This document shows, one piece after another, positions 1-11,845 of a stretch of DNA of 64,000 nucleotides. Each line of letters starts with the position of its first letter. Position 1 is the first letter of the stretch. Both the position numbers and the translations under genes were made by a program. The notes beneath the pieces are model-generated. The model searched no databases. It was not told where the DNA came from and saw nothing but the letters and a program-made list of their open reading frames with translations. The DNA is from Owenia fusiformis (lineage: Eukaryota; Annelida; Polychaeta; Sabellida; Oweniidae), in NCBI GenBank assembly GCA_903813345.2, contig CAIIXF020000012.1:35696528-35760527 (forward strand). The letters run 5' to 3'.

Positions 1-75
1 ATTCGTTTTTAGGAAGCTTGAAGTTACTGTACGTAGCATTCAGATTTACCGCAGTTTCTCTTTTTGGAACACTTG

Positions 76-2205
76 TAAGGGCTACACTTCCCTACATATG
101 TATGGGCTACACTCCCCTGCATAAGTATGGGCTACACTCCCCTACATAAGTATGGGCTACACTCCCCTACATAAGTATGGGCTACACTCCCCTACATAAG
201 TATGTGCTACACTCCCCTACATAAGTATGGGCTACACTCCCCTACATAAGTATGGGCTACACTCCCCTACATAAGTATGTGCTACACTCCCCTACATATG
301 TATGGGCTACACTCCCCTGCATAAGTATGGGCTACACTCCCCTACATAAGTATGTGCTACACTCCCCTACATAAGTATGGGCTACACTCCCCTGCATAAG
401 TATGGGCTACACTCCCCTACATAAGTATGTGCTACACTCCCCTACATAAGTATGTGCTACACTCCCCTGCATAAGTATGGGCTACACTCCCCTACATAAG
501 TATGTGCTACACTCCCCTACATAAGTATGGGCTACACTCCCCTGCATAAGTATGGGCTACACTCCCCTACATAAGTATGGGCTACACTCCCCTACATAAG
601 TATGGGCTACACTCCCCTGCATAAGTATGGGCTACACTCCCCTGCATAAGTATGGGCTACACTCCCCTACATAAGTATGTGCTACACTCCCCTACATAAG
701 TATGTGCTACACTCCCCTACATATGTATGGGCTACACTCCCCTGCATAAGTATGGGCTACACTCCCCTACATAAGTATGTGCTACACTCCCCTACATAAG
801 TATGTGCTACACTCCCCTACATATGTATGGGCTACACTCCCCTGCATAAGTATGGGCTACACTCCCCTACATAAGTATGTGCTACACTCCCCTACATAAG
901 TATGGGCTACACTCCCCTGCATAAGTATGTGCTACACTCCCCTACATAAGTATGGGCTACACTCCCCTACATAAGTATGGGCTACACTCCCCTGCATAAG
1001 TATGTGCTACACTCCCCTACATTAGTATGGGCTACACTCCCCTACATTAGTATGGGCTACACTCCCCTACATAAGTATGGGCTACACTCCCCTACATAAG
1101 TATGTGCTACACTCCCCTACATATGTATGGGCTACACTCCCCTGCATAAGTATGGGCTACACTCCCCTACATAAGTATGTGCTACACTCCCCTACATAAG
1201 TATGGGCTACACTCCCCTACATTAGTATGGGCTACACTCCCCTACATAAGTATGGGCTACACTCCCCTACATAAGTATGGGCTACACTCCCCAGCATAAG
1301 TATGGGCTACACTCCCCTACATAAGTATGGGCTACACTTCCCTACATATGTATGGGCTACACTCCCCTGCATAAGTATGGGCTACACTCCCCTACATAAG
1401 TATGGGCTACACTCCCCTACATATGTATGGGCTACACTCCCCTGCATAAGTATGGGCTACACTCCCCTGCATAAGTATGGGCTACACTCCCCTACATAAG
1501 TATGGGCTACACTCCCCTACATAAGTATGTGCTACACTCCCCTACATAAGTATGTGCTACACTCCCCTACATAAGTATGTGCTACACTCCCCTACATAAG
1601 TATGTGCTACACTCCCCTACATATGTATGGGCTACACTCCCCTGCATAAGTATGGGCTACACTCCCCTACATAAGTATGTGCTACACTCCCCTACATAAG
1701 CAAGGGCTACACTCCCCTGCATAAGTATGGGCTACACTCCCCTGCATAAGTATGGGCTACACTCCCCTACATAAGTATGTGCTACACTCCCCTACATAAG
1801 TATGGGCTACACTCCCCTGCATAAGTATGGGCTACACTCCCCTACATAAGTATGGGCTACACTCCCCTACATAAGTATGTGCTACACTCCCCTACATAAG
1901 TATGTGCTACACTCCCCTACATATGTATGTGCTACACTCCCCTACATATGTATGGGCTACACTCCCCTGCATAAGTATGGGCTACACTCCCCTACATAAG
2001 TATGGGCTACACTCCCCTGCATAAGTATGGGCTACACTCCCCTGCATAAGTATGGGCTACACTCCCCTACATAAGTATGGGCTACACTCCCCTGCATAAG
2101 TATGGGCTACACTCCCCTACATAAGTATGGGCTACACTCCCCTGCATAAGTATGGGCTACACTCCCCTACATTAGTATGGGCTACACTCCCCTACATAAG
2201 TATGG
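76..2205. repeat. 25-bp minisatellite array, about 85 copies
   Basis: Units begin TATGGGCTACACTCCCCTAC followed by ATAAG and recur every 25 bp, for example at 551, 576 and 601. Three sites vary: TATGG or TATGT, CCTAC or CCTGC, and ATAAG, ATATG or ATTAG. The variants are shuffled in blocks along the array, as expected from unequal exchange. The period is not a multiple of 3 and the flanks hold no exon, so this is not coding. Confidence 0.97.
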
Positions 2206-2369
2206 CAACCAAATATCCCCATTTGTATCACTTATGAATCAAAAGACTGTTAACGTTTGGGAATTTCCAAAACATCAACTTGTTATCAACTATAGTAATT
2301 ATGAAACAAAATTATAAGATTCAAACATTGCCAGGTTTTGATGTGCTTTGCAATGAAAACTTTCAGTTG

Positions 2370-3200
2370 CCAAACTTATGGAGTAGAGTGTATATGTAGA
2401 ACTTATGGAGTGGAGTGTACATGTAGAACTTATGGAGGGGAGTGTATATGTAGAACTTATGGAGGGGAGTGTATTGACAAACTTATGGAGGGGAGTGTAT
2501 TGACAAACTTATGGAGGGGAGTGTATTGACAAACTTATGGAGGGGAGTGTATTGCCAAACTTATGGAGTGAAGTGTATTGCCAAACTTATGGAGGGAGTG
2601 TATTGCCAAACTTATGGAGTGGAGTGTATTGCCAAACTTATGGAGGGGAGTGTATTGCCAAACTTATGGAGTGGAGTGTATTGCCAAACTTATGGAGGGA
2701 GTGTATTGCCAAACTTATGGAGTGGAGTGTATTGCCAAACTTATGGAGGGGAGTGTATTGCCAAACTTATGGAGTGGAGTGTTTTGCCAAACTTATGGAG
2801 GGGAGTGTATTGCCAAACTTATGGAGTGGAGTGTATTGCCAAACTTATGGAGGGAGTGTATTGCCAAACTTATGGAGGGAGTGTATTGCCAAACTTATGG
2901 AGTGGAGTGTATTGCCAAACTTATGGAGTGGAGTGTATTGCCAAACTTATGGAGGGGAGTGTATTGCCAAACTTATGGAGGGGAGTGTATTGCCAAACTT
3001 ATGGAGGGGAGTGTATTGCCAAACTTATAGAGGAGAGTGTATTGCCAAACTTATGGAGGGGAGTGTATTGTCAAACTTATAGAGGGGAGTGTATTGCCAA
3101 ACTTATAGAGGAGAGTGTATTGCCAAACTTATAGAGGGGAGTGTATTGCCAAACTTATGGAGGGGAGTGTATTTACAAACTTATGGAGGGGAGTGTATAT
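2370..3200. repeat. 26-bp minisatellite array, about 31 copies
   Basis: The unit is TTATGGAGGGGAGTGTATTG followed by CCAAAC, with 25-bp variants that lack one G and a GGAGTGGAG variant. Stray diverged units occur at about 3258 and 3371. The core is the reverse complement of the core of the 25-bp array at 76-2205, so the two arrays look related and inverted. Long open frames exist only because the unit lacks stops in some phases. Confidence 0.96.
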
Positions 3201-5545
3201 TATTCAAATATTGACAGGCTTTGATATTCTATTCAATAAAACTTCAAGTTTCCAAATTTATGGAGGGGAGTGTAACATTGTGGTTTGGACAATTCATCTC
3301 ATAGTAAATTTTTAAATGGCAATTTACATTAATTTCTGAATGTCTTTAATCAAATTGAAATCTTCATTTGCCAAATTTATGGAGGGGGTGTAACTTCATT
3401 CTCCAGCAGGAGATAACAGAGGCAGTAGTGGTATGCAGACCACAATGCTTGCTCCAGGGTTAACTACCTTCCTTAATCAACCTTCCAGGATGTTACCATG
3501 GTTACTGCATGTTTTTTGTAATTATTGCAGAAATCAGAAGTTATCTTGTGAAATGTGTGTGGTTCATTGGTGATTGTGAAAACAGGGGTTGTTTCAAAAT
3601 CACTAAAATGCTCAGAGGGGGTGTTGTTTTGAATGCTAAATCCTTGTATATATATATACACTGTATAATCTCTAGAGAGAGATTAGAAGGAAACCGTAAA
3701 CAAGTCAACATCATGCATCAATAAAATCCAATTAAGGTAAAATTGAGCCACATGTTTATCAACCGAAGCAAAATCAATAGAAGCATCAAATTAATCAAAT
3801 TTCGTAAGCTGCTTTTGGCATAAAATAGTCCCAGGTTCTCCAAGTACATATTCGGATTGAGAAATAACCAGGTCTGAAAAATTATCTTTAATTTAAGAGT
3901 TTTGACAAGGTTTGAAAATTTACAAAGGGTAATCATAAGATCTCCAGACAGGAAAAGTTGCTCTGATCTGTGATCTGATGCTGATTAAATATATGTTGTT
4001 TCTCTAATTTCAAGTTGTGAAGGTTATTCTTACTCTTTAAGGGCACTCGGTATATCCAGGGCCCTGCCTTGCAGAATTAACCCTTTATAAGAGCCAAACT
4101 TCCTCACCACTCTTCGGATAAGAAATGTTTTTTTTTGATCTATAGGCTAATCTATAACATTCTTTTTACTTATCGGCAATGATGTATTCCTCTTCAAAGT
4201 TGTATAAAAGCTGGATTTGAAATTCATAAGCTCTTATGAGAATTTAAACTTTAAAATTATTTGCAAGAGTCAGAGGAAATAGTGTGGCTATATAGGTGAG
4301 GGTATACAACAGAATTACACCTGTGAAGATAGTTTGATAGAATTAATACTGACATTTATCATAGCTGACGAACTGCTTCATGGCTGCCTATAAGTTTCTG
4401 AGTTGTTCACTTTCTTTGAAGCTCAGTAACTATTGTAGTGCCTTGAATTAATTTGATGTAGCCGTTCTTCAGGGGTGGATCTGGGAACCAACAAGGGGGG
4501 GGGCCAAAATACAGGTCTGATAAACAAAATTCCGCAGTTCGCTTTCTTTGAAGCTCAGTAACTATTGTAGTGCCTTGAATCAATTAGATGTAGGCGATCT
4601 TGCTAAAGAGTTTTAAAAACGCATTTTAGCACTTTATGTGTTGACCTATTGTTAAAGCTGCCATTTCGTGACCTGTTTTTGGTGTCAGCATGTTTGTAGC
4701 TTTAACAACTGTTAAAGGCCCCATGTAAAGATTAAAAAATAATGAATGCAAAATAGACATAAATCAGACTTAAAATTAAAGGCATATATACAACAGCATA
4801 TAATTATTTTTATGTATGGCCAAAGGGCCTAATATGAAATATTTTGACAGATAGATTGTAGAATAACTCATTCTTCAGGAAAGTAAACAAGTTGAGTAAA
4901 CAAATTATGAGGTCATCGCTGAGAGTTGGAAAATGTAAAAATAACACCTTCACGCCGATACATCCTATACCTTTCTGAAAGTGGCACATTTTGACAAATG
5001 AAAATGTAGGATAAGTTGGTAAATTGGTAATAACGAAATATGAGATCTTGTATAGAATAATCACCAAATTAAGGCAGCCACCAAAAAATACGGATATGCT
5101 GTTTAATTTACTAATTTGTGCTGAACTTGTCAATTAACAAAATAAAGCAACCACCAATTATAAGGGGTTTAAAGTATTTGGAATAGTTAAAACACATTGC
5201 TGAGAAACACCTTGCTATGTAATGCAAATAAATATCTCACTTTAAAATGCAAAAATATCATAACAATAGATCAAAAACGTCCCTGCTTCACAGTAGACAT
5301 AAGCATGCTTTATTGATTTGTACGAAAAGGTTCAATTGATCTCCATTTCCCGTTTCTTCAATAACACATCTGTTAGAGGTGCACCGTGACCGGAGAGCCT
5401 CATTTGTCAGTAACCATAGTGGAAATATTACCTTGCTGACTGTTCAATTTAAAGATAGTGGATTTGCTAATATTACAGGGTAATGCTGTAGACATAAAGG
5501 TGTTATTGCTATTTGGATTATCAATGGTCGCAAGATCTCTTATTC
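3200..5545. other. Intergenic stretch without a supported gene
   Basis: No exon or protein similarity was recognised. It holds two stray copies of the preceding 26-bp repeat and a direct repeat of about 53 bp (4407-4462 and 4541-4593, sharing TTTGAAGCTCAGTAACTATT). All short open frames here lack recognisable domains. Confidence 0.6.
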
Positions 5546-7900
5546 GCGTCATATGTGGAATTGTACTCTTATTTGCATCATATGTGGAATTGTACTCTTA
5601 TTTGCGTCATATGTGGAATTGTACTCTTATTTGCGTCATATGTGGAATTGTACTCTTATTTGCGTCATATGTGGAATTGTACTCTTATTTGCGTCATATG
5701 TGGAATTGCATTCTTATTTTCGCCATAGATGGAATTGTACTCTTATTTGCTTCATATGTGGAATTGTACTCTTATTTGTGTCATATGTGGAATTGTACTC
5801 TTATTTGTGTCATATGTGGAATTGAGTCATATGTGGAATTGTACTCTTATTTGTGTCATATGTGGAATTGTACTCTTATTTGTGTCATATGTGGAATTGA
5901 GTCATATGTGGAATTGTACTCTTATTTGCGTCATATGTGGAATTGTACTCTTATTTGTTTCATATGTGGAATTGTACTCTTATTTGTGTCATATGTGGAA
6001 TTGAGTCATATGTGGAATTGTACTCTTATTTGCGTCATATGTGGAATTGTACTCTTATTTGCGTCATATGTGGAATTGTACTCTTATTTGCGTCATATGT
6101 GGAATTGTACTCTTATTTGCGTCATATGTGGAATTGTACTCTTATTTGCTTCATATGTGGAATCCTACTCTTATTTGCGTCATATGTGGAATTTTACTCT
6201 TATTTGCGTCATATGTGGAATTGTACTCGTACTCTTATTTGTGTCATATGTGGAATTGTACTCTTATTTGTGTCATATGTGGAATTGTACTTTTATTTGT
6301 GTCATATGTGGAATTGTACTTTTATTTGTGTCATATGTGGATTGTACTCTTATTTGCGTCATATGTGGAATTTTACTCTTATTTGCGTCATATGTGGAAT
6401 TGTACTCGTACTCTTATTTGTGTCATATGTGGAATTGTACTCTTATTTTCGTCATATGTGGAATTGTACTTTTATTTGTGTCATATGTGGAATTGTACTT
6501 TTATTTGCGTCATATGTGGATTGTACTCTTATTTGCATCATATGTGGAATTGTATTCTTATTTGCGTCATATGTGGAATTGTACTCTTATTTGTGTCATA
6601 TGTGGAATTGTACTCTTATTTGCGTCATATGTGGAATTGTACTCTTATTTGCGTCATATGTGGAATTGTACTCTTATTTGCATCATATTTGTAATTGTAC
6701 TCTTATTTGCGTCATATGTGGAATTGTACTCTTATTTGCATCATATTTGTAATTGTACTCTTATTTGCGTCATATGTGGAATTGTACTCTTATTTGCATC
6801 ATAGATGGAATTGTACTCTTATTTGCGTCATATGTGGAATTGTACTCTTATTTGCATCATATTTGTAATTGTACTCTTATTTGCATCATATTTGTAATTG
6901 TACTCTTATTTGCGTCATATGTGGAATTGTACTCTTATTTGCATCATATTTGTAATTGTACTCTTATTTGCGTCATATGTGGAATTGTACTCTTATTTGC
7001 GTCATAGATGGAATTGTACTCTTATTTGCGTCATATGTGGAATTGTACTCTTATTTGCGTCATATGTGGAATTGTACTTTTATTTTCCATTATATGTGGA
7101 ATTGTACTTTTATTTGCATCATATGTGGAATTGTACTCTTATTTGCGTCATATGTGGAATTGCATTCTTATTTTCGCCATAGATGGAATTGTACTCTTAT
7201 TTGCGTCATATGTGGAATTGTACTCTTATTTGCGTCATAGATGGAATTGTACTCTTGTTTTTGTCATATGTGTAATTGTACTCTTATTTTCGCCATAGAT
7301 GGAATTGTACTCTTATTTGCATCATATGTGGAATTGTACTCTTATTTGCGTCATATGTGGAATTGTACTCTTATTTGCGTCATATGTGGAATTGTACTTT
7401 TATTTGCGTCATATGTGGAATTGTACTTTTATTTGCGTCATATGTGGAATTGTACTCTTATTTGCGTCATATGTGGAATTGTATTCTTATTTGCATCATA
7501 TGTGGAATTGTACTCTTATTTGCGTCATATGTGGAATTGTACTTTTATTTGTGTCATATGTGGAATTGTACTCTTATTTGCATCATATTTGGAATTGTAC
7601 TCTTATTTGCGTCATGTGTGGAATTGTACTCTTATTTGCTTCATATTTTTAATTGTTCTCTTATTTGCGCCATATGTGGAATTGTACTCTTCTTTGCATC
7701 ATATTTGTAATTGTACTCTTGTTTGTGTCATATGTGAAATTGTACTCTTATTTGCGTCATGTGTGGAATTGTACTCTTATTTGCTTCATATTTTAAATTG
7801 TACTCTTATTTTCATTTGCGTCATATGTGTAATTGTACTCTTATTTGTGTCATATGTGGATTGTACTCTTATATGCGTCATATTTGGAATTGTACTCTTA
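5546..7900. repeat. 29-bp minisatellite array, about 80 copies
   Basis: The unit is TCATATGTGGAATTGTACTC followed by TTATTTGCG. Variants include TCATAGATGG, TCATATTTG, one-base deletions (GTGGATTG) and truncated joints (GGAATTGAGTCATATG). Groups of variants recur together, for example near 5700 and 7150, which is higher-order structure. Because 29 is 2 modulo 3 and the unit has no stop in any forward phase, apparent forward frames up to 448 codons appear; they are repeat artefacts. Confidence 0.97.
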
Positions 7901-9300
7901 AAACTCCATAAAACAAGCGGTTCAGCCTATAGGGATTCAATAGTACCCCCTCCCCCCAGTTCTTCTAAAGGTACATGATTAAGCAATAATTTCAAACATA
8001 TCACCTGTTTTTGGCAGCCTTCATGTGAATGACCAACAAATAACAAACAGATGACCTTAAAACCTAACATTTGTGCGAATAATAATGAGCTTTAAAATGA
8101 AATATGTCATTCTTGCTTCGAATTTCTTGCACACCCCCCCCCCCCAGTCCTATAGCTACTTTACCACCAGAAGTAGGGTAAAGGTGATTGATGGGTAGAA
8201 GTGGGAAGGGGGTCACAACTTTACAAGGGCTTATAGCTAGACTTGGTATATGTATGAAGCCAATTTGATCTCATGGAATAAGTTTCCAATAAAACTACAT
8301 TTGGGAAGCTTCTAAGGTAAAAATAACTTGCCAGTAAGATTATCAGCTGAAATTGCATCTCGGTATTCACTGTGAAGCCCTCAGTTTCATGAATGTTCAA
8401 TGAGCATTTAATCCTAAAAAGCTAGAGAATAATTTCGTTAGAAATGTTCTTTTTGGACACACGGTAATATCATATTTCTCTATATTTCTCAGAATTTCTC
8501 TCTGACTGTTTTATTCAGTGGAAAATGGTGAAATAGAATGAAAATTGAATGTAACAGATACATTAAGACGTTTTACTTCGATGTGGAGGAACAGTTGAGA
8601 ATCTCATAATATACTGTAAGACCATCAGATATATTTTCAGGCAAAAAAAATTAAAATTCTAATGAGTTTTTATCATCCATCAAAAACTAAACTACATGAT
8701 CTAGGGAGATTTTAAAAATAAAATCAACAAATCAAAAAAAAAATCTAGGGAGATTTTTGTCAGTGTAACTTCAGCTGGTAGATTAGAATTAACCTCATCT
8801 TGCACGATTTTTGCAAGGGCAGCGCCAATCGATAAATAGATCTACCTGTATTTTCTTGCACAGAACTAATAGAGCTACCATTACCAGTGTAGTATAGGTT
8901 TAGTCTGGCTTCAGTCGCAGGTAAAACATGAATTACATTTTCTCTTATTTACAATAGCAGATAATTCATATATGTTCATGTAGATTTAATTTGTAGTAAT
9001 ATTGAGCAATATGTCGATTAATGATGATATTCCCCTCGAAACTAGCATAGGATAACAGGGGATATCCCAGGATATAACAGGCATCTTGAGAAGATCGAAT
9101 GGAGGATTACAGTAGTGAGAGGATTCTTTACTTTGGCAGACACTTTTATGGAGGAAAAATGGTCTTAATGGATATAAATTTCCTGAATGGAGATTGAACA
9201 TCTAATAAACATCTAATAAACATCATATAAACATCTTGAATGCAAATTATAAGTGTGTTCCTCAATGAAAATTATTCTCATACAAGAAAGATAACTGTCT
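7901..9300. other. Intergenic stretch, no gene seen
   Basis: AT-rich sequence with short homopolymers (a C run near 8137) and a small ATCTAATAAAC repeat near 9200. No exon, RNA gene or transposon end was recognised. Confidence 0.55.
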
Positions 9301-9304
9301 TTCA

Positions 9305-9930
9305 GTACAGACAGAATGCCCGGTATTCTTTGACACAGAAAAAAAGTTTTGTATCCTTTGATACAGTGGAATAATTTATCATTTGATACAGGAATGATAC
9401 AGAAAAGTTGGGTATACCCTTTGAAACAGGAATGTTAATATGGGGAAGTTGGGTATCCTTTGATACATGTTTAGTATCTTTTGATACTGGAAAGAAGGGT
9501 ATCTTTCCATACATGAATGTTGAATATCCTTTGATACAAGTTAGTTGGGTATCCTTTGATACCGGAAGGCTAGAAATTATTTGATACAGGAAAGTTAGGT
9601 ATCCTTTGATGTAGGAAAATATGATATACTTTAATTTGATATATAAAAGCTGGGTATGCTTTTATACTGAAGAATAAGTTATCCTTTGATACAGAAAAGT
9701 TGAGTTTGCTTTGACATAAAGAAGTCAGGTATCCTTTGATACAAAATGTTTGGTATCTTTTGATACATGAAAGTTTGGTATTCTTCAAGTCTGGAATCTA
9801 TTGATACAAGAAAGTTTGGTATTTGAGACAGGAAAAAGTTTGATATCCTTCAATGCAAGAAAGTTTGTCTTCCTTTGATACAAGGAAGTTTGGAATCTTT
9901 TGATTCACAAAACAGGGTATCCTTTAACGG
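9305..9930. repeat. Degenerate minisatellite of about 25 bp with a palindromic core
   Basis: About 25 diverged units carry the core GTATCCTTTGATACAGGAAA. Within the core, GTATC and GATAC form an inverted repeat around CTTT. Divergence is far higher than in the other arrays, so this one is older. Minus-strand open frames in it are artefacts. Confidence 0.85.
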
Positions 9931-10405
9931 AAACAAAATTCATTTTTTTCTTTCTTAATGACTGTTGAATTAAAGTGTTAGGCCTACCTTGATTTCTCTT
10001 AAGAATTTTAATTGTTATAAAACGCAATCATCATTTTATTCTCTTCAAACATCACTGATTTCATTTCCAGAACTTGTTATTAGGATATAGAATCTCAATA
10101 ATTATGGTGATTGATAGATATATCCATCCACGTTGAAATATTCATATGAGAAGGGTTCATTTTGGGCATATGACGTATAACTTAGTAAACAAATCTTCAT
10201 GAATGATGGCTGTTTTCTTGAATTAGTTCCACACATAACACATTTGTCTTAAGGTGGTTAGCTGGACTTACTTTAAGGGGGTTGTTCAACGGGTACCTAA
10301 AATAATTTGGCGATTATGCAATTATGAAATAATTAATACTGTAATAATTAATACTGTAATAAATTTGTGTATTTTCAGAGGGGAAAATTCCATTAGCAAT
10401 CCAAA
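9931..10405 (+). promoter_or_regulatory. Upstream region and probable 5' UTR of SARM1
   Basis: A polypyrimidine-poor but plausible acceptor (GTATTTTCAG, AG at 10377-10378) lies 27 bp before the SARM1 start codon, so a non-coding 5' exon probably lies further upstream and 10379-10405 is 5' UTR. The start context CCAAAATGG is favourable (A at -3, G at +4). No core promoter could be identified. Confidence 0.45.
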
Positions 10406-11845
10406 ATGGCGGATGAGGACCCAACTGGATCACCAACTGGAGTCAATTTTCAACGAAATAACTCTGAAAGTGATTTAAATCTAGTTGAAAAGATGTCCAA
10501 TACGATAAAGAAACCTAACTGGGAACGATCTCAAAGCGAGTTTCAGTTGGAAAATAAAAGTTTGGACAATATACCCAAATCAAACTCTACAGAGTATCAA
10601 TCGACAGCTGCAGAGGCTTCCGGAAAAATATCCGAACAAAGCAAAGTATATTGGGATTTATCACAGGCCGAAGAAGAAATGAATTTACGTAGTGGTGGGG
10701 GACCCAGAAAATTTCAAATTTCGTTACAAACAATCCACCAAAAAGAGGAATTTAGGCCAAAAGTTAGTCGTGGGAATGTATCCGAAGTGAGAGTGTTTTC
10801 TCGCCAACTCTCACAAGAGGGCGCCACTTCAAATGTGTCATCAAATACTGTCTCTACAGTAACTGTGACTCGCCATAATAGTCAACCGGAAGTATTTAGC
10901 TCCATAACGACTAACCTTCCGGAAAATTATCAACAACGGAAATCGTATCTTAAGATTGCATTTGCCCAGGCAGCTCAAAAAATTCAGTCAGGTATTCGTC
11001 AGATGAAGGTTGACTCTATTGCTGAGCAATGCATTGCAATACACGATATTTTAAAGACAATCCAACAAGCATGGGCAACTCCACAAATTGGACGTGACCT
11101 CGCATATAATTTATGTGACGTCTTTAGAGATGAGGGTGGACTTGAGATACTCATTCACAATTGTGGCTCGACCAATCATGATCTAATGAAAGAGTCCGCA
11201 GAGTTACTAGAACAAACACTGACTACAGAGAATCGTGACCGCGTGGCGAAAAAGGGATTAGAGGTTATCGTTCGCATGTCAACTGCATGTAAAGAGGACC
11301 CAGTTCTTTCTAGGGCCACAACTGGTATCCTAGAAAGCCTTTTGAAACACTCGGAAGAAACTTGCCGCAAGATAATTGACTTAGGGGGTCTCGATGCATT
11401 GTTATATTCATGCCGCAGTAAGGATCGGCTAATTCTACGTCATTGTGCTGTAGCACTTGCCAATTTAGCAATATATGGGGGTTCGGAAAATCAAATAGAT
11501 ATGATTGCTCATAAAGCGTGTGAATGGTTATTTCCGCTTGCATTCTCAAATGACGACTCCACACGTTACTATGCTTGTCTCGCCATCGTCACACTCAGCG
11601 CGAATAAAGAAATTGAAAATGCTGTCGCAAAATCAGGGACACTGGAACTAGTCACATCATTTATCAATAGTCATACACCATCAGATTTCGCCAATGCTGA
11701 CCATAGTCACATTCATGGGCGGTCTAAGGGCTGGTTACGGAGGTTGATCCCTGTGCTGGACAGCCAGAGAGAAGAGGCGCAGAGTCTAGCTGCGTTCCAC
11801 TTTGCAATGGAGGCAGGCATAAAAGTACAACAGGACAAGAAAGAG
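10406..11845 (+). CDS. SARM1: SARM1 exon 1: N-terminal extension and most of the ARM domain
   Basis: This single 1440-nt exon encodes residues 1-480. The first 170 or so residues are rich in Ser, Thr, Asn and Gln and look disordered; no clear mitochondrial presequence is visible. The ARM part contains [33 protein letters not shown] and EWLFPLAFS, all close to vertebrate SARM1. The NAD+-binding pocket residues known in human are mostly kept: W223 (W103), R230 (R110), Q270 (Q150), R277 (R157) and K314 (K193). The position of human H190 is Ser311. The exon ends in phase 0 at GAG before GTAACC. Confidence 0.95.

Noticed and set aside
1-2205. Possible CRISPR array in the 25-bp repeats
   Set aside because: Units are head-to-tail without unique spacers, in animal DNA.
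2338-3134. Open frames of 150-207 codons
   Set aside because: Artefact of the 26-bp array; three overlapping phases give the same motif in shifted order.
5458-7978. Long forward open frames of up to 448 codons
   Set aside because: They lie wholly in the 29-bp repeat, which lacks stops in every forward phase. All three phases encode the same residues, so this is no protein signal.
10254-10478. A longer N-terminus for SARM1 from an upstream frame
   Set aside because: The frame at 10254 differs from the SARM1 frame, and a splice acceptor at 10378 separates them.
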